Shown here piece by piece: positions 22,159 through 32,299 of a DNA stretch of 64,000 nt; positions within the stretch are counted from its first letter, which is position 1; every line of letters starts with the position of its first letter. Origin of the DNA: Patiria miniata (Eukaryota > Echinodermata > Asteroidea > Valvatida > Asterinidae); NCBI RefSeq assembly GCF_015706575.1, contig NW_024037070.1:801874-865873 (forward strand), written 5' to 3'. A program made the translations under genes and the position numbers. The notes beneath the pieces were generated by a model. It was not told where the DNA came from and did no database searches. It worked only from the letters and a program-made list of their open reading frames with translations.

Positions 22159-23360
22159 CGCACCCACCCACACTTAGCATATGGGGTTTTTGGGGTACCA
22201 CTATTGCTCGACCCTAATCCCTTTCTTTTGTTCTCCTTTGTCCCCTTAGAAATCTCAAAACACATAGTATTATGTTTAGGGGGTACTTCAATTTCTAAAG
22301 ACAGACTTGCGGGGTACCATTGTCCCTATTGTTGCCCTTTGTTCCCAGTACCCCATAAGTGCCAATATGTAAGTGCACAAATACACACAGAAGGAGTATG
22401 CTATCGCAATATCCCCCCATCTGGCTTACAGCCAGGGTGATGAAAACCAACAATCAACCTAGCAAACAAAAACTTGGGAGATTTTGTCACACAATCCTTT
22501 ATACTTGGCAAGCACAGGTCTACTGCTTCTCATGGTTTACATTTTTTTGCTGATGACTGAGCAAGCTGGATCAATTTGCCCACCATCCCAGCTCCTGCCT
22601 TCTCCTGCAAGTTTTATTTAAAAGTGGCGTTTTAACAGGATTGGAGGACAGCACTCTCCTAATACATACATGATTTGACATGTATCATTATTGTTTTGGT
22701 TATTGTCACCAGTTGATATTGTTACGGATATTGATGTGTGTTATAATACACTGTGATGTGAACTTTGTAAGGGGCCAGCCACTCTCTCTTATGTACCCAT
22801 GGGGGCTGGGTGTGCTGTATCTTCCAAAATACAACCATGGCTGTCCCCAAAATGTTGACCAGATAATTTGAATCTGTCCTGGATGCTCATTCATTAATAA
22901 TTGGCCTGGGTGCCAAATGGTAATTTATGTACATGTACATTGGACCTGGGTGTCCATTGAGTGTGTGGTTGATATGTTTGGGCCTGGTAGCCCATATTCC
23001 TGATGCCAGCTCGCCCAAACAAATTTGGTATCTGGCAAATAGGTTTCAATAAATTGCTTGAGGCTGTGGCAAGACACACACAAGGAATTATGTTTTGGGT
23101 TTCATCCATTAGTTAGTCCAAGTATAAACAGCAGCCATGTGAGTCTTCTCTCTTCTTGCGTGCGAAAAAAAGACCATGTGAGTAATAATGAGTCAAGACT
23201 TTAATACATGTAGTATACATTATCTCACAATACAAGGCAGGTAAAACAAGCGGAACCTGAACCCCAAAAATTATATTTCATATTTAAAAATATGTAGCAC
23301 CAAAAAATAATTATGAATGGAAAGCCAATTTCATAAGCTTTTTAAAAAAGTGGATTAAAG
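22159..23360 (-). other. Centriolin intron with three mini-hairpins
   Basis: No gene recognised. At 22,901-22,994 are three short stem-loops that share the loop CTGGGT/CTGGTA but have different stems (TTGGC, TGGAC, TGGGC). Confidence 0.5.
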
Positions 23361-23390
23361 TGAATTCCCCCAAATCAAAGGTGATTTGGG

Positions 23391-23548
23391 AGTCCGCGAA
23401 GGGACTATACTTACCTGTTAAACCTACAATTTGCATATTTCTCTAAGCCTTAGGCTTCCACGCTAGATTTTAATACCACACAAGGGCGCCCTCCATCGCC
23501 CGCCCCCGCTCCCGCCTACGGCCAACTCATCCTCTTTCTTTTCTCTAG
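23391..23548. repeat. DIRS left inverted terminal repeat
   Basis: About 155 bp, beginning near 'agtccgcgaaggga' and including 'acctgttaaacctacaattt' and the GC-rich block ending 'ggccaactcatcctc'. It is the near-perfect reverse complement of 28,766-28,900, and the outermost bases differ between the two ends. Confidence 0.9.
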
Positions 23549-23600
23549 TACATGTATCTAACTTTAGGGCGAGCCACCGTGGGGAAGGAGGGGGGGGGGG

Positions 23601-23705
23601 TTTAACAGGTAAGTATCGTCCCTTCGCGGACTCCCAAGTCACCTTTGATTTGGGGGAGTCCACTTCAGGGACTCCCTTACCTGTTAAACCTACAATTTGC
23701 ATAGA
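23601..23705. repeat. DIRS internal complementary region
   Basis: The first half (23,601-23,655) is complementary to the outer left end (gtaagtatcgtcccttcgcg), and the second half (23,655-23,705) repeats the outer right end (gtccacttcagggactccc). In DIRS1 this region templates closure of the circular intermediate, and its presence explains why the two outer ends differ. Confidence 0.88.
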
Positions 23706-23874
23706 CTAGCACCGAAAAACGGATGGTGGGCTTCAGAGCGAGCCTATCCAAAAACCACGCTTCGGGAAACCTAAACCTTGTCCCTTCACATTCTCCCTAA
23801 CCAGTGGTGTACATGGCAACTTAAAGAACTCAACAGTAACTGGTGTTCTCTAATGACCCTGAGGGAACATCCCA

Positions 23875-25020
23875 TCACTCCCGGGTAGAACCTCCCCTGG
23901 ATGCACCTACTGAGATGGCTGTACGGCCTGTCCGTCCTTCTGCTTGGAGAACATCCCGCAGGTGTTTTCCAGGTGTTGACGGTGTTTTCCAGGCGGCTGC
24001 CTGTAAAATGTCCGGAATAGGGACCCCCTTGAAGTAAGCCCATGACGTTGTCATGGCTCTCGTGTCATGTGCCTTGACCGGATTGGTTGGTGAATTCGGC
24101 CAGTCTTTGACTGACGCTTGGATAGCCGTAACAATCCACCGGGAAATAGAGTCTGCCGACACCGCCCCGTGCGGTTTATTTGTTGAAATGAATAGTTGGG
24201 TGGTGTCTCCTCTCAAGGTTTTTGTTCGAGCCAAGTACCATTTCAGTGCTCGAACTGGACACCATAATTTATCTTGTGGGACGGAGAAAAACCCTTTAAG
24301 ATCCGGAACAAAAAGCGGTGGAGGGAAGAAGGATGGAGATTGATTCTTCGTTAAACCCATGACGAGGCACCAGTCGTACCCCGTTGGGTTCCCATCGGAT
24401 ATGCCCCGGTTCCACCGAAAGGGCATGAATCTTGCTTCTTCGTCTAGCCGTGGCAGTGGCTAACAGGAAGACCGTTTTGACGGATAGGTCGAACAAAGAG
24501 GCGCTGGCCATAGGTTCATATGGCGGTCTGCCAAGACCTGAAGGACCTGTGCCCGATCCCAAGACGGAACCAGCTTCTGAGATGGAGGCCTCTCAACGAA
24601 CATCCCCCGCATGAGCTGAGTCAGGCTAGCATTATCAGACACCGTAGATCCATCCGCGAATTCCTTATGGACAGCCGCTATGGCTGATCTGTAGCCCCGA
24701 ATAGTGGATACCGTCAGATCCTCATGGAACAGGTGCATGAGGAAGTCTCCTACCACTGCTAAAGGTGTTGTGCATGGATCATGAGTTTGATCTTCACACC
24801 ACCTATGATAATGTCGTAATCGGCAGTCGTAAGTTCGATAGGTAGACAGTCTGCGGCCTCGGGCTGCCAATGAGGCAGCGTCTGCTGAAAGGCCTGCTGA
24901 TCGCAGTGACTGCTCGACAGCATCCAAGATGTTAAGTGAAGCGACTATATCCCTGGGTGCGGGATCAGAGACCGCGGCTGATGCAGTAGGTCTGGTCGCC
25001 CCGGACGAATTATCGGTGGG
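23875..25020 (-). pseudogene. DIRS tyrosine recombinase, broken
   Basis: The recombinase is recognisable in three frames. The N-terminal core-binding part (RSAGLSADAASLAARGR to about LVPSWDRAQVL) comes first, then ASLFDLSVKTVFLLATATAR with the first catalytic Arg region, then a third frame with the H-x-x-R motif (AHDTRAMTTSWAYFKG, His near 24,069) and the final helix. Two frameshifts lie near 24,530 and 24,342. The last motif reads AAAWKTPSTPGKHLRDV. Family members have a Tyr directly before LRD, and here it is absent near 23,960, so the nucleophile is lost. The usual Glu after the first Arg is Lys (RRRSKIHAL). The gene overlaps the end of the RNase H frame, as is normal in DIRS. Confidence 0.88.
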
Positions 25021-26401
25021 TTGCACAACAGCCGAACGATTTTCTGAAACCAAGGCTGGCACGGCCAAAAGGGAGCGATGAGAATGACTCTGCACTCCTC
25101 TATCTCGACCTTTGTCAATACTCTTGGCAGGAGCGAGATTGGTGGAAAAGCATATGCCAGCATGCCCTTCCAACTGATTGAAAACGCGTCTGCAGCCCAT
25201 GCCTTTGGGTCCTGGTTGCGTGTGCAATACACCGGTAACTGATGGTAAAGTGCCGATGCAAACAGATCGATGTGAGGACGATCCCATACTTGGAAGATCG
25301 ACTGAACTACTGTCAGGTGAAGAGTCCACTCCGTTGGAAGGACCTTCCCCCGGGACAGAGCGTCCGCCATGATATTCAGTTTCCCCGCCAGGTGGACCAC
25401 TGTAAGCGTAACCTGTCTCGCTTGACACCACAGCAGGAGCTCCCACGTGTGCATGCACAACTGCGGGGACCGTGTCCCGCCCTGGCAGTTTATGTTAGAC
25501 ATGACGGTTGAGTTGTCCGATTTTATGAGGACTACTTCCCCTGTCACCCGTCCGACAAAGTGCTTCAGAGCCCGAAAGACTGCAAGCAGTTCCAGGATAT
25601 TGATGTGGCACTGTCTGTCCGCCTGGGACCAAGACCCTGCTGCTGATTCTATTCCAATATGTGCCCCCCAACCTGTGTTGGAGGCATCCGTCACCAGAGT
25701 CACAGAAGGTTGTTGTCGTGGAAAAATCAGTCCCGCCTTGACGTTTGTTCGCTGAGACCACCAGTCCAGATGGGGGCGAATCATGTTTGGGATTGGCACT
25801 GGCCGTTGGATTTGGTGAATGCACGGTCGGTAGTGGGCAAGTAGATGTAATTGTAGTGGGCGCATCCGCATCCTGCACCATGGCAGCACATCCACCATGC
25901 TTGCCATTAGGCCCAATAGCCGAAGCCAGGCTATTGCCGGGGCCACGCTGGCAGTCTGGAACAGGGCGATGCAGTCCACAAGATTTTGGACTCGCTCCTC
26001 GGTCGGGAAAGCCAGCGGTACATGTAGATAGGCGTCTTTGAGATCGATCGACACCGCCCAAGTTGGAATGGGTAATGAATCCAAAACTGTCCTCAGTGAC
26101 TCCATCCGGAACCATTTGGGTCGGACATATTTGTTTAACGGCCGAAGGTTCAAAATCGGTCGCCATTCTCCCGGTTTTTTCTTTGGCGCTAGAAAGAATG
26201 TCGAGAAAAATCCTCTGTCGGCACTCTGCGTATTGCCCCTTTCTTTAAGAGGGCGGATATCTCTGACTCTAGAGCGTGACACTTGGTCTTGTCGGATGGA
26301 ATCAGTGTTATTCTCGGTAGGTACGCAGACGGGCGAGTACTCGTGAACTCTATTTCGTAGCCGGAAGTTACTGTTTTGAGTACCAACCTGTCGTTGCACA
26401 A
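24945..26401 (-). pseudogene. DIRS reverse transcriptase/RNase H, internally deleted
   Basis: The first segment (26,401 to about 26,195) ends with ALLKKGAIRRVPTEDFS. A frameshift follows, then FFLAPKKKPGEWRPILNLRP and VSIDLKDAYLHVP. Straight after that Asp-containing motif (about 26,010) the sequence jumps to a region that in relatives lies after the palm, so the YxDD block is missing while the frame stays open. The RNase H domain follows (VTDASNTGWGAHIG near 25,690, then INILELLAVFRAL, IKSDNSTVM, and HLAGKLNIMADALSR), and looks complete. With the catalytic palm deleted it cannot be an active RT. Confidence 0.9.
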
Positions 26402-26439
26402 AAGGGCCCTAGTCCTTGCGAAACGTATGAGTCGACCCC

Positions 26440-28354
26440 CTACGGGCCCTGGATAGGGGGCCGTGGGAAGGGTGCCTTCACGTTAGCTCGGCGTGCGTTG
26501 ATTGTCATCAAGGACACCCGCATAAACTGGTCCATGCACAGCCGTAGCCCGTCGTCAAGGAAACGAAACGCTGTCTCAGTTGCCTCTGGTGACACCGGCG
26601 AGTCTGCCTCACAAGAACACACCAAGTATTCTGACAGGAGTTGTAGAAAACATGCCACTCGAATTCCTGCACGTGAAGCTGTGTCAATCTTCAGTAATGA
26701 CTCTTCAAAAACATTCTTTTCTTTTGATGGAAAAGGTGATTTCACCGAACTTCAGCCACCCGAATCTGCCGCGATTTTATCAAGTACTGTAGCGGGCATG
26801 GGCGGCACTGATAAAAATTTTATTGAAGTCCGCCTGAGGTACTCTGAACGGGCGAGTTTCACGGCACACGAACGGACGTATTTTTTTTACCTCCGAAAGT
26901 GCGCTCATGCGATCGGCGCACAGCCGATCAATCAGAAGAACCGGAAAAAATTCCTTCGGTTCGACCGGCGCGGTCCGGCGCTTAAACGATTGTCTAGCGC
27001 CCACTACCGGTTCTTCTTCGTCCTTCGAGGGTATATGTAGCACCCGTACCATATCCTTCATGACCACGCGCAATTGCTGGTCGGTCGTGGAGTGGTAGGA
27101 TGATTCATCCGAATCCACCGAGGAATCACCCTCCCCCCTTGGGGGCTGTTCCCGGCAATCACGTTTTTGTCTCGAGGGAAAAGTTTCTTCATTCCCTAAG
27201 GGTTGTTCGGTACTGGGAACCCCTACCGCTGCAGAAACCCGGCGTGGGTCCCTATCTGACACACTCCCCGGGTCGGAAAAATTATCCGGGACGAGGATTG
27301 ACATCTCATCCTCAGCCCTCGGTTCCGGCAAAACCTGCCCGGGCTTCGGTGGAGTCACCGTTTGAGCCAGCGCTGTCGGTTTCGGTATCAGTGACGTAAT
27401 ACTGGCCGTCAATTCACGAAACCCCTGTAATAACAGGGCCGACATGGGATCTTCCCGCCTGCTGTGATGCCATCGACGGCCTCGTGGCGATCTGCTAGCG
27501 GATGACGATGAAGAGCTTGAACTAGTATATCTCCGCCGTCTCTTACGCCGGTGGCGTGTCTCACCATCGGACCTGTCCCGGCTCCGGTTGCGTCCGCGAC
27601 TCGGAGCCGGAGCCGGACCTACCGAAACCTCAGCCGAGGGACCGGCAATCGAGCCCGGTTCCGTAGTGGCTGCGTCCGCAGCCTGCACCCCGTGTTTTCT
27701 GCCACCCAATGCCGTCTTCGGGCGGGCTCCGATGTCGGTCGCACCGGTCCCTGCCCCGGACCCACCGGGAACCACACCGGTTTCGGGGGCTACTCCGGTC
27801 ACACCGGGGCTAACATGGCCAGTCGCTATATGCCCCGCCGGCATAGCTTTGGCCCGGGAATTATCCTTTTTCTTCCCCAGCTTACATTTGGAAGCGAGCA
27901 CAGGCTCACTCAAACCTGCCTGGGGCATGTCCCCCGATTGAGTGGCAAGGCTCGGACTCCCGGTGCCAGTGACTAAACTAAATTCCGGTGGCCTCACCGG
28001 CACGGATTTAGTAGTATGGCCCGATGCTTTACTGGTGGCCAGAGACCCTTTAGGCATGACCCCAGAAAGCGGGGATTGTCCCGCCGATGTCACCTTGCTC
28101 GGTGCCCCGGAAGACACACTGGCTGCCGAATCACCCGAAGGAGACCGGGAACACATCCATGCTGCTACGGCCTCCCACTCTGCTGACCCCCACTTCTTAC
28201 AAACCGAGCACGGCACTCGCCGGTTACACGGTCTGCAACGGGGGCATAAATCATGCAAATCTTGTTTGGGGCGGGGCTTAATACGCCGACTAGAAGAACA
28301 TGGAACGAAATTCTTTGGCGTCACACCACGCTTGCTTTGATGTGTGTCTGCCAT
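26440..28354 (-). pseudogene. DIRS gag-like protein, frameshifted
   Basis: The Met at 28,354 is followed by a Lys/Arg-rich N-terminus and a Cys-rich motif (CPRCRPCNRRVPCSVC), then a long Gly/Pro/Ser/Thr-rich low-complexity middle with an SR/RS stretch near 27,490-27,560. The conserved C-terminal part is split: the main frame stops at 26,780, and the remainder (LLKIDTASRAGIRVACFLQL, LCMDQFMRVSLMTINARRAN) continues in another frame to 26,440. Assignment as gag rests on position upstream of RT and on resemblance to DIRS ORF1 proteins. Confidence 0.75.
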
Positions 28355-28765
28355 TACTAACGTGAAAATAAACTGTAGATTCACAAAACAACCCCAAAGA
28401 AAACCTGACACAACCCGTGTATTTCTTTTATTAATAAACAGATAACCAGCGTACTCTGTACGTATTATTTTATTCTGAACGTATTATACAAAACAACGCA
28501 AGCACACCATGCGGTATATAAAACGAGAAGAAAACGACGCACCTCGTGTTTGACTTCTTTATTAACAAATCAACAGCAAATGTACTCCGTACACTAACCT
28601 GTAAACGTAACAAAAACAAAACCTGGCACTCTACCAGAAGCACCGAATCTTGTAGTATAACTCACGAAAGAAATCTCACAAATTTTTTTCAAAATGTACA
28701 AAAAAAACACTCTAGCAGAGGATACGTCCGTAGGAGATTCGTAAACACGTCCGTCTTCCATGAAC

Positions 28766-28913
28766 GCTAGAGAAGAGAGGACGAGTTGGCCGTAGGCGGG
28801 AGCGGGCGATGGAGGGTGCCCTTGTGTGGTATTAAAATCTAGCATGGAAGCCTAAGGCTTAGAGAAATATGTAAATTGTAGGTTTAACAGGTAAGGGAGT
28901 CCCTGAAGTGGAC
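28766..28913. repeat. DIRS right inverted terminal repeat
   Basis: Reverse complement of 23,391-23,548 with few mismatches. It ends 'gtaagggagtccctgaagtgga', which matches the second half of the internal complementary region. Confidence 0.9.
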
Positions 28914-30236
28914 CATATTGTTTGCCTAACCAGGGTTGTTAATAAAGATATTGTGTACTACAGTTGTTGATAGTTGTTGAAACAAGTAATCTGTGTCATT
29001 AGGTGTTGGGCCTCAGCCCAACACCTATTGTTATTGTAAGAATTTACTATTTTTTTTTTTTTATAATTTCTCCAAGACACATTCGTTTCCGGAACTGTTT
29101 GTCAACATGAAAAGTAATATGAACTTTAATTGTGAATACATGAATGCACAACCCACTGAAGATGTGCTTTTTTGCAAATACGTCATTATGATGTCATCAT
29201 GGGTCACGTGACGTCACTTCAAAAAATAATCAATTTAATCTTTGAAATTCAATATAAAATCAACCGTGAGAGACCGGAACTTGAATTTTGTGGGTTCGAC
29301 ATGATAATACATGCTCTTCAATTAATCTTGTGTGCGTAAAATCACATGACCCTTCCTTCCGGTCGAAACCGGAAGTGCCTAATAATTCAAAAGTGGAAAA
29401 AGATATGAACTTGCTTTCAACGATGTTAGCCTGTGGGTGGGTTGATCTTTCCAAAAAAATGATCAGTGACGCCATCAAGTGTTCGAGCGCCCTCTAGTGG
29501 CAGGTTAAAAAATTTCCAAAACGGATTTTCAGTTGATGTCTGTGGCGAAATTTGCGGTAATCGCTTCAAAATTAATATACATAATGACCTTAATGCAGAC
29601 AAGACCTGTGCGCGAAAAAATAATGATTACGTCATCAGACCGGAAGTTACAATGAAAAGACCTCTTTCCTTTGAGAATTGCTAAAAAAATCAACCGTCAG
29701 AGATATAATCCAGTTTTGTGCTTTAAATGGCACTTCAATAATAGGTCTAAAACTTCCTAAGGTTTCGTTACAATAAATTTACTAAGTTGCCCTGCAGCCC
29801 CCTTGAAGTTTGAAAGTGAACACGCCTATGCATTGAAACGCTCTTTTAATGCCACTTACATTGTGTGTACAGCAAATGGGGATAATTGCGTACAGAGGGA
29901 AAATCCCGAAAAACAGTGCGCTGCGATTGCGTAAAAGGGAACTTCCCGTCATATGATACTCAAAAATTGGGCTGGCAAAAGCGCCCAACTGGGCGCTTTT
30001 TTAAATTGGGCGCTTTTTTTCTAAAAACATGCGCATTGGGGTAAAGAGGGTATGGCGAGCAATATCTTGTATTGCGCCAATGGTGTGCGACCTTTACTTT
30101 TAGAGATATGAGCTATTTAATGGGTTTTTGTAACAATTGTACTAGATAAGTTTACAGTACAGCAGCATACGTGCGTGCAGATACTCACCCGACTCTTTTT
30201 AACTATCCTTTGTATAATAACTCCACGCGCTATTTT

Positions 30237-30598
30237 TCAACCCTCAACCTCAACATCAACAATCAACATCAACAATCAACAGCAACATCAACAATCAACA
30301 TTAACATCAACAATCAACATCAACAATCAACATCAACAATCAACAATAAACATTAACAATCAACATCAACAATAAACATCAACAGCAACATCTACATCAA
30401 CAATCAACATCAACAATCAACATCAACATTAACATCAACATCAACAATCAACATCAACAATTAACATCAACAATCTGACATTCAACATCAATAACCAACA
30501 TCAACAATCACAATCAACAATTAACATCAACAATCATTAACAAAATCATCAACATCAACAATCAACATCAACAATCATCAACAATCTACATCAATAAT
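30237..30598 (+). repeat. (CAACATCAACAAT)n minisatellite
   Basis: About 360 bp of irregular CAACAT/CAACAATCAACAT units. It translates to Asn/His/Gln-rich peptides in every frame, so the open frames are a by-product. A second block of the same unit lies at 31,229-31,365. Confidence 0.9.
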
Positions 30599-31064
30599 TG
30601 TTATTCATAAATACCTCAGACAGTTTAGCTATTCCTATTGGTCGAGAAACCGTCACGTGGCCGGTCATAAACGGATGATAAAGACATGGCTAGCTGGTCT
30701 TAAACACTTTTCCAGTGTCACAATAAAATGTGGACTCCTAAAAATCCAGTGCCTCTTACCGTTTCATTGGTTAAACGTTCACAATCCTCACGTAGGCATG
30801 CACAACACTACAAGCGAGACAGAATTTTATAGTTCTAAATTCAAAACGCAACGCCCCAGGTGCGTTCTGCGTGACATCGCGCAGAACATGCTACGCGCGC
30901 GTCAATCTCCATAAAAGGGTTGTTTACATCTTACTCGCCAGCTGAACACTCCATTATTTTGCTAGAGGGATGTTTCAAAAAGCATGAAGTGAACTTGTTA
31001 AACAAAATCGGGAATTTTTGAACGAATTATTTGATATTTTTTTACGGATAAGGTATTTATGAAT

Positions 31065-31228
31065 GGGAATAAATATGTGCTCGGTCGGTATTTATCACTC
31101 TGTTTAATACCGCTTAGAGTCTGGGTGCTGATAATTACCCTCGCCTCCGGCTCGGGTAATTATCAGCACCCAGATTCTAAGCGGTATTAAACGAGTGATA
31201 AAAACCTCCGGAGCACACATTTATTCCC
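31065..31228. repeat. 164-bp near-perfect hairpin
   Basis: Arms 31,065-31,140 and 31,154-31,228 are complementary over about 75 bp with only scattered mismatches. They are separated by a 13-nt loop. The stem includes GGGTGCTGATAATTACCC. It sits between two blocks of the same minisatellite. Likely a fold-back/MITE-like element. Confidence 0.85.
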
Positions 31229-31365
31229 TTAATCAATATCAACAATCAATTATCAACAATCGACATCAACATGAACAACTACCATCAACTATAATCAACA
31301 ATCAACATCAACATCAACATCAACAACCAACATCAACAATCAACAACAATAATCAACAATGCGAA
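31229..31365 (+). repeat. (CAACAT)n minisatellite, second block
   Basis: Irregular CAACAT/CAACAAT repeats like the block at 30,237. It was probably one array split by the ~630 bp between them. Confidence 0.8.
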
Positions 31366-31649
31366 AAAGCAAAACCTCTAGCCCAACACCGTGTGTTTGT
31401 CCTCAAACTCTAGTTTTCTTTGTTGTTCCAAACAGTCAGAATACACAATAAACTGCTTTTTTGTGGACAAAACAGACTTTAGGATCATTGCTTTTTAAAA
31501 TGGTGAAATTCTTTGAACGGATTGAGTAATTTTTTTTTCATCTAAAAGAAGCTTATGAAATTGGCTTTCCAGTCATTATGTTTGGTGCTACATATGTTTT
31601 AAATATGAAATATATTTTTGGAGTTTGGATTTTTCTGTTATTTTCTTAC

Positions 31650-31697
31650 CTCAAGGACTGATTCAAATTTCTCTGTTTCTGAATCTGCTCTTTTCCT
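31650..31697 (-). CDS. CNTRL: Centriolin micro-exon, 48 nt
   Basis: 16 codons (RKRADSETEKFESVLE, residues 242-257), phase 0 at both ends. Acceptor cattgtcacactttacag, donor GAG|GTAAGA. It falls between two exons whose phases also are 0 and gives a continuous charged helix. It corresponds to the human region around 'RASKRQSEKEMEEL' as I recall it. Very short but well supported by splice sites, phase and order. Confidence 0.82.
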
Positions 31698-31852
31698 CTG
31701 TAAAGTGTGACAATGTCATCATTGGTCAAAAACAATATTAAAAACAAGCTACAAAGCATATTTTAATAAATATTAAAAAAAAATATAAAAGTAAATTCTG
31801 AATGTTAAAATCAATTGACACAATAATCAAAAGCATGAATGTTAGTTTTCAC

Positions 31853-31906
31853 CTCATATTTCCTGCATTCTGCCAGAAGCCTTTTAAGACGTGCAACTTC
31901 ATCTTC
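31853..31906 (-). CDS. CNTRL: Centriolin micro-exon, 54 nt
   Basis: 18 codons (EDEVARLKRLLAECRKYE, residues 224-241), phase 0 at both ends. Acceptor tgttcttctacattag, donor GAG|GTGAAA. It directly follows the NVHEHH end of the exon at 44 kb. Together they match the order NVPEHHNLENEVSRLEDIM that I recall for human centriolin, where the coiled coil begins. Confidence 0.88.
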
Positions 31907-32280
31907 CTAATGTAGAAGAACAACATTTTAGTTTTAGAATTAAAGTCAAATTTTCAGTCGATTTGTACAGTTGTCAGTGGATTTTCACATCCCTCTCTGC
32001 TTTTATCCATGTGCCTTTTTAATATCATAACCCTTCAATAATTACAGCACTAATATTGTAAACACCAAATTGCATCATGGGAAGTCGAGAGGGGCATTGG
32101 CGTTGCAAGGGGAGGGGCAAGAGGGGGGCGCTTTCCCCCTCCAAAAAAAAAAGCCAAAAAAAAAGAAGAGAGAAATGATAAATCAAGAATATGCTTGAAA
32201 AGTACAGTGATTTTTTGGGGGGAAAATATGCTTTGCACACCTAGAAAAAAAATGGAGGGGGGGGGGAGGGTATGGAGGGG
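31907..32280 (-). other. Intron with a G/C-tract MITE-like segment
   Basis: At 32,085-32,280 there are G-runs and C-runs ('ggcaagaggggggcgctttccccctcc'), similar in style to the hAT MITEs at 37.3 and 56.6 kb. No paired termini were found. Confidence 0.4.
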
Positions 32281-32299
32281 TCGTTTTGCGGAGACTGTC

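Larger units (their letters stand above)
23366..28913 (-). mobile_element. DIRS-type tyrosine-recombinase retrotransposon, 5.5 kb, defective
   Basis: The architecture is that of DIRS1: outward terminal repeats in inverse orientation at both ends, an internal complementary region near one end, and minus-strand genes in the order gag, RT/RNase H, tyrosine recombinase. There are no LTRs and no target-site duplication, as expected for integration by recombinase. Composition changes sharply at the borders (GC-rich inside). The repeats needed for replication look complete, but every gene carries frameshifts, RT has an internal deletion, and the recombinase lacks its tyrosine. It is therefore a dead but fairly young copy. 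The left border is uncertain by about 15 bp. Confidence 0.93.
29000..31413 (+). mobile_element. CRE-type Helitron-like element, 2.4 kb, matching ends
   Basis: The left hairpin 29,000-29,027 has stem TAGGTGTTGGGC and loop CTCA. The right end 31,381-31,413 has the single arm GCCCAACACC, stem-loop GTTTG-TCCT-CAAAC and CTAG followed by TTTT, so the two ends share their copy-specific arm. The interior starts with a T-tract, then CRE sites and the ETS/CRE block (CCGGAAGT, GCGCCCTCTAG) at 29,170-29,700. It later holds a CAACAT minisatellite and a large hairpin. Short inverted motif GCGCCCA-AC-TGGGCGC at 29,981-29,996. Non-coding. Confidence 0.6.

Noticed and set aside
24053-27976. Many plus-strand open frames (up to 180 codons) across 24-28 kb
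   Set aside because: They lie antisense to the GC-rich DIRS genes and have no protein-like motifs of their own.
30171-30375. Asn/Gln/His-rich peptides
   Set aside because: Products of translating the CAACAT minisatellite in different frames.
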